Shown here in pieces: positions 53,687 through 60,883 of a stretch of 64,000 bases of DNA. The translations under genes were made by a program, and so were the position numbers. This DNA comes from Streptomyces pactum (lineage in GTDB: Bacteria > Actinomycetota > Actinomycetes > Streptomycetales > Streptomycetaceae): positions 806,001-870,000 of the forward strand of contig NZ_CP019724.1 of assembly GCF_002005225.1 (NCBI RefSeq), read 5' to 3'. Every line of letters begins with the position of its first letter. Position 1 is the stretch's first letter. Under the pieces are notes generated by a model. The model made no database searches. It saw only the letters and a list, made by a program, of their open reading frames with translations, and had not been told where the DNA came from.

Positions 53687-54037
53687 ATGCACCGCAGGAA
53701 GAACGTCGTCACGGCCGGACTGGCGGCCGTGGTCTCGGCCCTGGCCCTGACCGCCGCCGGCTTCGCGGTCCCGGCGCAGGCGGCCCCCGCGGGGCCGGCC
53801 GCGGCCGGCGTGGACTGCGACGGCTGGGTGCACAACAACAACCCGGACCACGGCATCGCCGGCTGCGCCAACCACACCGACCGCACCGTCACCTTCCGTG
53901 CCGAGGTGGTCTGCGGCTGGGCACCGGACGTCTCCGGCCAGTGGGTGACGCTGGCGCCCGGGCAGTACGGCGAGTCCTCGGGCGTCTGCGCGATCTACAG
54001 CTCGGGGGTCGGCGGCGTGGGCTGGACCATCCGGTAG
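53687..54037 (+). CDS. Small secreted protein with conserved Cys residues
   Basis: The product is 116 residues. The signal peptide (HRRKNVVTAGLAAVVSALAL...VPAQAA) ends near residue 32. The mature part has four Cys (VDCDGWVHNNNP, AGCANHTDRTVTF, VVCGWAPDVSGQW, SGVCAIYSSGVGG), suggesting two disulfides and a beta-rich fold. I do not recognise the family, but similar small secreted proteins are common in Streptomyces. An ATG at 53675 is also in frame; I favour 53687 because GGGGG lies just upstream. Confidence 0.75.
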   Translation: MHRRKNVVTAGLAAVVSALALTAAGFAVPAQAAPAGPAAAGVDCDGWVHNNNPDHGIAGCANHTDRTVTFRAEVVCGWAPDVSGQWVTLAPGQYGESSGVCAIYSSGVGGVGWTIR

Positions 54038-54044
54038 GCCTTCG

Positions 54045-55013
54045 TCACGCCCCTCGCCCCGCCCCCTCCCGCTCCTGCCTCCTCGCGGCCCACAGGCTCG
54101 TCACCGTGGTGACCGCGAGGACGAGCACGATGAAGCCGAGCGAGAAGGGGATGCCGATCTCGGGGACGTGGACCCCGGACTCGTGCAGGGCGTGCAGCAC
54201 CAGCTTGACGCCGATGAAGCCCAGGATGACCGACAGGCCGTACGAGAGGTGCACCAGCCTCCTCAGCAGACCGCCGATGAGGAAGTAGAGCTGGCGCAGG
54301 CCCATCAGGGCGAACGCGTTGGCCGTGAAGACGATGTACGGGTCCTGGGTCAGACCGTAGATGGCGGGGATGGAGTCCAGGGCGAACAGGACGTCGGTGG
54401 AGCCGATCGCGAGCATCACGACCAGCATCGGGGTCATCACCCGCTTGCCGTTCTCCTCGATCCACAGCTTGGTGCCGTGGTAGCGGTCGGCGACGCCGAA
54501 GCGGTGTTCGATCGACTTCAGCAGCTTGTTCTCCTCGTACTCTTCTTCGTGCCCTCCCTTGCGGGCGTCCTGGATGAGCTTCCAGGCGGTCCAGATCAGG
54601 AAGGCGCCGAAGAGGTAGAAGACCCAGGAGAAGGCGGAGATGATCGCCGCGCCGGCCGCGATGAACGCGGCGCGCAGCACCAGGGCCACGATGACACCGA
54701 CCATCAGCACGCGCTGCTGGTACTGCGAGGGCACCGCGAACTTCCCCATGATCAGGACGAAGACGAAGAGGTTGTCGACGCTGAGCGACTTCTCGGTGAT
54801 GTAGCCGGCGAAGAACTCTCCGGCGGGCGCGCCGCCGGCGACCACGAGCAGCCCCACTCCGAACAGACAGGCGAGGACCACCCACACGGCCGTCCAGATC
54901 CCGGCCTCCCGGATCGACACGTCGTGCGGTTTTCGGCCGATGAAGAAGTCGGCGGCGACGAGGACGCACAGGGCGGCGACGGTCAGCAGCCAGACCGTGA
55001 GTGAGATGTCCAT
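54045..55013 (-). CDS. TerC-family membrane protein (Alx/YkoY-like metal exporter)
   Basis: The product is 322 residues with about nine hydrophobic segments. Conserved acidic motifs lie in helices: FAGYITEKSLSVDNLFVFVL (EKxLSxDN) and MLAIGSTDVLFALDSIPAIY (the second D-x(6)-DS). These are characteristic of TerC proteins, which export manganese or calcium and relate to tellurite resistance. ATG 55013 was chosen. The 5' leader has a perfect hairpin at 55034-55066. It ends 7 bases past the small secreted protein gene (convergent). Confidence 0.92.
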   Translation of the reverse strand: MDISLTVWLLTVAALCVLVAADFFIGRKPHDVSIREAGIWTAVWVVLACLFGVGLLVVAGGAPAGEFFAGYITEKSLSVDNLFVFVLIMGKFAVPSQYQQRVLMVGVIVALVLRAAFIAAGAAIISAFSWVFYLFGAFLIWTAWKLIQDARKGGHEEEYEENKLLKSIEHRFGVADRYHGTKLWIEENGKRVMTPMLVVMLAIGSTDVLFALDSIPAIYGLTQDPYIVFTANAFALMGLRQLYFLIGGLLRRLVHLSYGLSVILGFIGVKLVLHALHESGVHVPEIGIPFSLGFIVLVLAVTTVTSLWAARRQEREGAGRGA

Positions 55014-55033
55014 TGGTGCTCCCGTGCAGGTGA

Positions 55034-55066
55034 GGGACCGGCAGCGACGCCGCTGCCGTTGATCCC
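55034..55066 (-). promoter_or_regulatory. Structured 5' leader of the TerC gene
   Basis: Two nested stems occur. The inner stem is GGCAGCG-loop-CGCTGCC (7 bp, 4-base loop) and the outer is GGGA with TCCC, 20 bases upstream of the ATG. It may be a regulatory element; the yybP-ykoY motif itself is not evident. Confidence 0.4.
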
Positions 55067-55235
55067 TTCCACCAACGACAGGTGAACAACAGGTCATGTC
55101 CGGTCATGGGCGAACCCAAGAAACGGGTTTACGGCCACGGTGTTTCCCAGGAGCGGCCCAGGCAACCCGGCACCGTGCGCGGCCTGCGCACAGTGGCCGG
55201 CGGGCCGGCCGCATCCGACGTGACGGGAGCCCCGG

Positions 55236-56468
55236 ATGACCACTGCCCCCTCTCATCCGCACCCCGCCCGGCCGGGCCCGCGCATCGGCGTGCTGGGTTC
55301 GTACGGCGGCTTCAACATCGGCGACGAGGCGATCCTGACCTGCGTCCTGAGCTGTCTGCGGGTCCGCCGGCCCGACGCGCGTCTGGTCGTCCTGAGCCGG
55401 AACGCGGAGCACACCCGCGCCCACCACCCCGACGCCGACGAGGTGGTTCCCTGGGAGGGGGTCAGCCGCAACCACGTGCTGGACGTGCTGCCCGGCCTGG
55501 ACCTGCTGGTGCTGGGCGGCGGCGGCATCCTCTACGACGGCGAGGCACGGCGCTATCTGCGCCTGGTGCGCGCCGCGCAGACCCGTGGCGTGCCCACCTT
55601 CGCCTACGCCGTCGGCGCCGGGCCGCTGACGGACGCCGAGGACCGGGAGGCGGTGCGGACCGTGCTGCCCGACATGGACGACGTCGTGGTGCGGGACGAG
55701 GAGTCCCGGCTGGTGCTGGAGGAGGTCGGTCTGGAACGGGAGGTCTCGGTCACCGCCGACCCGGCCCTGCTGCTGGGGCCGGAACCGTTCACCGAGGCCA
55801 TGATGCGCGACGAGGGCATTCCCTCCGGCGCCCGGCTGGTGGGGATGTCGGTGCGCGAGCCGGGCCGGGCCGCCGAGAAACTCGACGAGGGCGACTACCA
55901 CGCGCTGCTCGCCGACGTCGCGGACTTCCTGGTGCGGCGGCTGGACGCGCACGTGGTGTTCCTGCCCATGGAGCGGCACGACGTACGGCACGCGCACGCC
56001 GTGCTGTCCCACATGACCGCGCCGGACAAGGGGCGGATCCTGCACGGCGACTACAGCCCCGGGCAGGTGCTCGGCTTCATGCGCCATCTGGACGTGGCCG
56101 TCGGCATGCGGCTGCACTTCGTGATCTTCGCGGCGCTCACCGGCGTGCCGGTGCTGCCGCTGCCCTACTCCGGCAAGGTCTTCGACTTCGCGCGCCGGCT
56201 GGGCGCCCCGGCCCTGGTCGGCGTGGCGCGGGAGCAGGCCGGGCTGCTGCTGGCCGAGGTGGACCGGCTGTGGGACGAGTACCCCCAGCGCCGGGAGGAC
56301 TTCCGGTCGCGGATCCGGGAGCTGTCCGCGGCGGCCCGGGAGACCTGCGTGCGCTGCGGCTCGCTGCTGGACGCGATCGGCGAAACCGGCGAGACCGGCG
56401 TCGGGTCGCGGGCCCGGGCCGCGGGGCACGAACCGTACGCCGACGAGCCGCGCCCGCTGCACGCCTGA
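55236..56468 (+). CDS. Polysaccharide pyruvyl transferase family protein
   Basis: The product is 410 residues. The N-terminal GT-B-like fold is RIGVLGSYGGFNIGDEAILT followed by LDLLVLGGGGILYDGEARRY. The core has YAVGAGPLTDAEDREAVRTV, VVVRDEESRLVLEEVGL and VTADPALLL, and the C-terminal region MRLHFVIFAALTGVPVLPLP. The MRLH motif is the CsaB-type catalytic region. It would add pyruvate ketals to a glycan or a wall polymer. It starts at ATG 55236. It is 31 bases before an FAD enzyme in one operon. Confidence 0.9.
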   Translation: MTTAPSHPHPARPGPRIGVLGSYGGFNIGDEAILTCVLSCLRVRRPDARLVVLSRNAEHTRAHHPDADEVVPWEGVSRNHVLDVLPGLDLLVLGGGGILYDGEARRYLRLVRAAQTRGVPTFAYAVGAGPLTDAEDREAVRTVLPDMDDVVVRDEESRLVLEEVGLEREVSVTADPALLLGPEPFTEAMMRDEGIPSGARLVGMSVREPGRAAEKLDEGDYHALLADVADFLVRRLDAHVVFLPMERHDVRHAHAVLSHMTAPDKGRILHGDYSPGQVLGFMRHLDVAVGMRLHFVIFAALTGVPVLPLPYSGKVFDFARRLGAPALVGVAREQAGLLLAEVDRLWDEYPQRREDFRSRIRELSAAARETCVRCGSLLDAIGETGETGVGSRARAAGHEPYADEPRPLHA

Positions 56469-56499
56469 CGCCCGAGCCCGAGGAGCCCCGAGGAGAGCG

Positions 56500-57927
56500 A
56501 TGCCGATCCTGGAAGAGCCCCGCGAACCGCGCACGGTCACCCTGCCGCCGCGGCCGGCCCGGCACGGAGGCCGGTGCGACGTCCTGGTGGTGGGCGGCGG
56601 TCCGGCCGGGTTCGCCGCCGCGGTCGGCGCCGCCGACGCCGGGGCGGACGTCGTGCTGGTGGAGCGGTACGGGTTCCTCGGCGGCAACGCGACCGTGGCG
56701 CTGGTGATGCCGCTGATGTCCTTCCACAACGAGCACAAGCAGGCCGCGTTCACCGAGTCCGGGGACACCTCGCGGCTGCTGCCCACCGACCACGGCGAGG
56801 GCGAACCGGTGGTCGCGGGCGTGCTGTGGCAGCTCCTCGACCGGCTCATGGGGCGCGGGGGCTGCCTGCCGCCCTCTCCGAAGACCGGGTACACGGTCCC
56901 CTTCGACCCGGAGCTCTTCAAGCTCTCCCTGCTCGAGATGATGGACGAGTCCGGGGTGCGGATGCTGTTCCACTCCTTCGCCTCCGGCGCGCTGCCCCTC
57001 GACGACGGCTCCGGCTGGCGGGTGGTGTTCGAGACCAAGTCGGGGCCCGTGGTGGTCGACGCCGGGGTGGTCGTGGACGGGACGGGCGACGGTGACGTGG
57101 CGACGTCCTGCGGGGCGCCGTACGAGATCGGCCGGCCCGAGGACGGGCTGGTGCAGCCCATGACCCTGATGTTCCGTGTGGCGGACTTCGCACGGCCGGA
57201 CTTCGCCGCCTACGCGCGCGAGCACCCCGACCAGTGGCGTGGCGTGCACGGCCTGTGGGACCTGATCGAGGAGGCCCGGGCCAACGGCGAACTACGGCTG
57301 CCACGCGAGGACATCCTCTTCTTCGCGACCCCGCACCCGCGCGAGATCGCCGTCAACAGCACCCGGGTCAACCGGGTGCTCGGCACCAGCGTGTGGGACC
57401 TGACCCGCGCCGAGTACACGGCCCGGCGCCAGCTCTCCCAGATCGACCGCTTCCTGCGCACCCGCGTACCCGGTTTCGAGGAGGCGTACGTGGTGCAGAG
57501 CGGCACGCACATCGGCGTGCGGGAGAGCCGGCGCGTGCTCGGCGACTACCAGTTGACCGGCCACGACATCCTGGCCGCGCGCACCTTCCCGGACGTGGTC
57601 GCGCACGGCGCCTATCCGGTCGACATCCACAACCCGCGTGGCTCCGGCACCATCCTGAAGCGGGTGCCGCAGGGCAGCTTCTACGACATCCCGCTGCGCT
57701 GTCTGATCCCCCGGGACACCGAACGGCTGCTGGTGGCCGGGCGCTGCATCTCCGGGACGCACGTGGCGCACTCCTCGTACCGGGTCATGCCCATCGCCAT
57801 GGCCACCGGACAGGCGGCCGGGGTGTGCGCGGCGCTGACCGTGCGGCACGGGCGCGGCCCGCGCGGTCTGCCCTACCGGATGGTCCAGCACGAGTTGCTG
57901 CGGCAGGGGGCCCGGCTGCGCACGTAG
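56500..57927 (+). CDS. FAD-dependent oxidoreductase
   Basis: The product is 475 residues. The FAD motif is DVLVVGGGPAGFAAAVGAAD followed by LVERYGFLGGNATVALVMPL. The C-terminal motif has RLLVAGRCISGTHVAHSSYR. The fold matches the PF12831-type FAD-dependent oxidoreductases, often placed with carbohydrate enzymes. The DGTGDGDVATSCGAPYEIGR motif supports it. The substrate is unknown. It is the second gene of the operon with the pyruvyl transferase. Confidence 0.88.
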   Translation: MPILEEPREPRTVTLPPRPARHGGRCDVLVVGGGPAGFAAAVGAADAGADVVLVERYGFLGGNATVALVMPLMSFHNEHKQAAFTESGDTSRLLPTDHGEGEPVVAGVLWQLLDRLMGRGGCLPPSPKTGYTVPFDPELFKLSLLEMMDESGVRMLFHSFASGALPLDDGSGWRVVFETKSGPVVVDAGVVVDGTGDGDVATSCGAPYEIGRPEDGLVQPMTLMFRVADFARPDFAAYAREHPDQWRGVHGLWDLIEEARANGELRLPREDILFFATPHPREIAVNSTRVNRVLGTSVWDLTRAEYTARRQLSQIDRFLRTRVPGFEEAYVVQSGTHIGVRESRRVLGDYQLTGHDILAARTFPDVVAHGAYPVDIHNPRGSGTILKRVPQGSFYDIPLRCLIPRDTERLLVAGRCISGTHVAHSSYRVMPIAMATGQAAGVCAALTVRHGRGPRGLPYRMVQHELLRQGARLRT

Positions 57928-57946
57928 CGCCCGGCGTCCCGGGGAG

Positions 57947-58972
57947 TCAGCTCGCCCAGTCCAGCAGGCGGTCCCGGGTCTCGGGGGCGCGGAGGTGGTC
58001 GAGGGAGGCCTTCTCGAGCTGGCGGACGCGTTCCCGGGTCAGGCCCACGTGCTGGGCCACCTGGTGCAGGGTGCGCGGTCGGCCGTCGTGCAGGCCGTAG
58101 CGCAGGCTGAGGATCAGGGCCTCGCGGGGCGCGAGGGTGCCGACGGCCTCCCGCAGCTCCGCCGCGAGCGCCTGGAACTCGGCGACCTCGGGGGCCTGGA
58201 GCACCTCGCTGTCGGGGATGAGGTCACCGACGACGGTCTCGCCGGTCTCGTCGACCGGGGTGTCCAGGCTGACGGCGTCCCGACCGACGCGGCGCAGCCA
58301 GACGACCTTGTCCCCGTCGATGCCGCTCTCGGCGGCCACCTCCTCGGCGGTCGGCTCGCGGTCGAGGCTTCCCCGGAGCCGCCGTTCGACCTTGGCGAGC
58401 TTCTGCAACTGCTCCACGACGTGCACCGGCAGCCGTACCGTGCGCGCGTGGGTGGCCAGGCCCCGCTCGATGGCCTGGCGGATCCACCAGGTGGCGTACG
58501 TGGAGAACTTGAAGCCCTTGGTGTGGTCGAACTTCTCGACGGCCCGGATCAGTCCGAGGTTGCCCTCCTGGATGACGTCCAGGAGGGGCAGCCCGCGGTG
58601 GGCGTGGCGCTTGGCCATCGACACCACGAGCCGCAGATTGGCCCGCACCATGTGGTCCTTGGCGGCCTGGCCGTCGTGGACGGTCTCCTCCAGCGCGCGG
58701 CGCCGTCCGGGCGTCGGGGCGGGCTCGCCGGTGTCCGCCTGCTCCAGTTCCTCCATGGCCAGGACACCGGCCTCGATGCGCCGGGCCAGGCGCACCTCGT
58801 CCTCGGCGGTCAGCAGCGGGGTGGCGCCGATCTGGGTGAGGTACTGGCCGAGCAGGTCCGGCTCCTCGTCGGGTTCGGGGATCCGGCTGCGCAGCCGCGC
58901 GGTGCGGGCGGGGGCCCGGCGGTCCTCCCCGGGGCCCGCCGCGGGGGTCGGGGTTCGTGCCAGGGGGGCCAT
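57947..58972 (-). CDS. Group-2 sigma-70 family factor (HrdD-like)
   Basis: The product is 341 residues. Region 1.2 is DLLGQYLTQIGATPLLTAED. Region 2 has NLRLVVSMAKRHAHRGLPLL, DVIQEGNLGLIRAVEKFDHT and FKFSTYATWWIRQAIERGLA. Region 3 and region 4.2 (LTRERVRQLEKASLDHLRAP) follow. There is no long N-terminal region 1.1, so it is a non-essential principal-like sigma factor directing stress or stationary-phase promoters. ATG 58972 has GGAGGAG upstream. It is convergent with the FAD enzyme. Confidence 0.93.
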   Translation of the reverse strand: MAPLARTPTPAAGPGEDRRAPARTARLRSRIPEPDEEPDLLGQYLTQIGATPLLTAEDEVRLARRIEAGVLAMEELEQADTGEPAPTPGRRRALEETVHDGQAAKDHMVRANLRLVVSMAKRHAHRGLPLLDVIQEGNLGLIRAVEKFDHTKGFKFSTYATWWIRQAIERGLATHARTVRLPVHVVEQLQKLAKVERRLRGSLDREPTAEEVAAESGIDGDKVVWLRRVGRDAVSLDTPVDETGETVVGDLIPDSEVLQAPEVAEFQALAAELREAVGTLAPREALILSLRYGLHDGRPRTLHQVAQHVGLTRERVRQLEKASLDHLRAPETRDRLLDWAS

Positions 58973-59006
58973 GTCGTTCTCCTCCGTCGTCTTCTGGAGG
59001 TCCGGG

Positions 59007-59351
59007 TCAGTGCGGGCCGGGGGTGTCCCGTTCCCGCCGCAGCCGGCCGGTCACGACCATCAGGTCCGCCGCGGCCAGCAGGACGAACGCCGCGCACACG
59101 GCGGCGAGGGCCACCAGGGTGCCGCGTGCGGGGCTGTCGCCGGGGCCGGTGTCGGCGGCCCACACGCCGAAGAACGCGGCCCCCGCGACGAAGAGCGGCA
59201 GGAAGACGGCCGACAGCAGCAGTCGCAGCCGCAGCGGACTCTGCGCGGTGACCGGTTCGGTGCCGGTGCGCGGGAAGCGGCGGCCGATCGCGCCGGACCG
59301 CGCGCGAGGGGCGTCCTCCCTGGTCCCGGCGGGGCGGCGTCGGTCGCTCAT
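59007..59351 (-). CDS. Small membrane protein (DUF6343-like)
   Basis: The product is 114 residues. A basic N-terminus (RTGTEPVTAQSPLRLRLLLS) leads to two helices, SAVFLPLFVAGAAFFGVWAA and LVALAAVCAAFVLLAAADLM. The motif resembles DUF6343 (memory, unchecked). The function is unknown. It precedes the sigma factor by 34 bases on the same strand, so co-transcription is likely. Confidence 0.8.
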   Translation of the reverse strand: MSDRRRPAGTREDAPRARSGAIGRRFPRTGTEPVTAQSPLRLRLLLSAVFLPLFVAGAAFFGVWAADTGPGDSPARGTLVALAAVCAAFVLLAAADLMVVTGRLRRERDTPGPH

Positions 59352-59428
59352 GCCGTTCCTCCCTGATGGTCGGGGCGCCGTCGGTGGTCGCGGGCGTCGG
59401 CGGTCGGGGCCGTCGGTACTCGGGCGCG

Positions 59429-59884
59429 TCAGTGGTCGGGGGCCTCGGTGGTCGAGGGCCAGTGGTCGGGTTCGGACTTGCTGATGTCCGCCAGGGCGGA
59501 GTCCGGGTCGTCGGCGGCCGCGAGGTCGCCGAGGGTGACCACGCCGACCGGAACGCCGCCGTGCTCGACGACCGGGAGCCGGCGGACCGCGTGACGTCGC
59601 ATCAGCTCGGCCGCGCGCTCGGTACTGTCATCGGGTTCGAGGGTGACGACGGGCGGGGGCGTGCAGACCGAGCCGACCGTGGTGTCGTCGGGGTCGCGGC
59701 CGTCGGCGACGCTCCGCAGCACGATGTCGCGGTCGGTGAGCAGGCCGAACAGGTCGCAGTCGTAGGTCACCAGGACGTCGCCGACGTCCTCCTCGCGCAT
59801 CAGCCGGGCCGCCCGCGCCACCGTGGTCATGGGCTCGACGGCCACCGCGGCGGGTGACATCACCTCTCGGATACGCCGTGTCAT
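59429..59884 (-). CDS. Tandem CBS-domain protein
   Basis: The product is 151 residues with two CBS domains: VMSPAAVAVEPMTTVARAAR with LLTDRDIVLRSVADGRDPDD, and VVTLEPDDSTERAAELMRRH with VGVVTLGDLAAADDP. They bind adenosyl ligands to sense energy. It is a stand-alone regulator. ATG 59884 is the only credible start. It is in the same strand group as the membrane protein and sigma factor. Confidence 0.92.
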   Translation of the reverse strand: MTRRIREVMSPAAVAVEPMTTVARAARLMREEDVGDVLVTYDCDLFGLLTDRDIVLRSVADGRDPDDTTVGSVCTPPPVVTLEPDDSTERAAELMRRHAVRRLPVVEHGGVPVGVVTLGDLAAADDPDSALADISKSEPDHWPSTTEAPDH

Positions 59885-59966
59885 GGTCGCGCCTCCCGGG
59901 GTGCCGGTGCTCAGTCGTGTGCGGGCCGCGTAGCCCGCACCCGGGCCGCTGAAACCGCTGCCCGGC

Positions 59967-60401
59967 TCAGCCGAGGTCGATCAGGGCCAGGCCGATGTCG
60001 GGGCGGTGGGTCTTGGCCAGTTCGGCCGGACTGTCCCGGACGACGACCTCCAGCGTCGGCCAGACCCGGCCGGACAGCAGGTGGCCCCCGCGGGTGGAGC
60101 CGTCGGACAGGCCCAGTACGGCGTGCAGGTGCGGGGTCGGCCCGTCGTCGGCGACGGCGATGTCCCCGATCAGGGAGAGCACCTCGCACTGCTCCCCCAC
60201 CGGGATGTGCCGGTAGTCCTTGGCCTGCCGGTCGAACCAGCCGACGACCGCCTCCGAGAAGGCGCCCACCGCGGTCACCTGGGACGCGCCGAGGGAGCGG
60301 TCACGGGCGAATGCGGTGAGTTCGGCGGCCGCGTCCTCACCAGGGTCGAGCACCACCACGTACACCGCGGACGGCCCGTCCTGCACCTGTTGCCACTTCA
60401 T
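59967..60401 (-). CDS. PCC/DUF296 domain protein
   Basis: The product is 144 residues. The PCC (plants and prokaryotes conserved) fold has VYVVVLDPGEDAAAELTAFA, ASQVTAVGAFSEAVVGWFDR and GPTPHLHAVLGLSDGSTRGG, with a C-terminal SGRVWPTLEVVVRDSPAEL. The central HLHAVLG His pair may bind metal. The role is unknown in bacteria. It starts at ATG 60401. The 480 bases upstream hold tandem repeats and no gene. Confidence 0.88.
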   Translation of the reverse strand: MKWQQVQDGPSAVYVVVLDPGEDAAAELTAFARDRSLGASQVTAVGAFSEAVVGWFDRQAKDYRHIPVGEQCEVLSLIGDIAVADDGPTPHLHAVLGLSDGSTRGGHLLSGRVWPTLEVVVRDSPAELAKTHRPDIGLALIDLG

Positions 60402-60883
60402 GCCCGCCGGGTACCCGGCGCCCGTCGGGGCAACCCGCCCGGCCGGCGCCCCGCCGCCCGGACAGCCCCGCCGCCAGGTCCGCCTCCAGCGCCCGGGCCG
60501 CCGCGTCGACCGTCGCGACCGGGGAGGAGAGGCCGCGCGGGTCGTGACACACCCCGGGCACCGACGCCGGCAGACCCACCGCCACGGCACTTCCGTCCTC
60601 GTCACGCACGGGGACGCCCCCGGGACCGGCCCTCCCCGGAGCGTTCCCGGTTCACCGCGGAGCCGATGCGGCCGACGCGCCCCGGCCCGGTCCGGCGCCC
60701 GGCGGGCGCCGGGCGGTCGGGCGGTCGGGCGGTCGGGCGGTCGGGCGGTCGGGCGGTCGGGCGGTCGGGCGGTCGGCGGGCCGGTCGCGGCAGCGCCCGG
60801 AGGCGTACCCGTCGTCCGGTTCCTCGTCGCTCGGCTCGGTGAGGAGCAGCAGGCCGGCCGTGGTGCGGTGGGCGGAAGCCCCT
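60402..60883. other. Repeat-rich intergenic region
   Basis: A 482-base gap. It contains the octamer array below. A short minus-strand stretch near 60500-60609 (LPASVPGVCHDPRGLSSPVA) is protein-like and may be a remnant, but has no clear start or end. Confidence 0.5.
60711..60774. repeat. Octamer microsatellite (gggcggtc) x8
   Basis: Eight exact tandem copies of gggcggtc. Because 8 is not a multiple of three it is not expected within a coding sequence; it is placed between the PCC gene and the SARP gene. Confidence 0.9.

Noticed and set aside
55236..60401. A biosynthetic gene cluster around the pyruvyl transferase
   Set aside because: No core synthase, glycosyltransferase or exporter lies nearby; the other genes are a sigma factor and small stress-type proteins.
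60337..60609. A gene overlapping the PCC gene (CHDPRGLSSPVATVDAAARA)
   Set aside because: There is no ribosome site or recognised domain, and the frame is Arg/Gly-rich after the first part.
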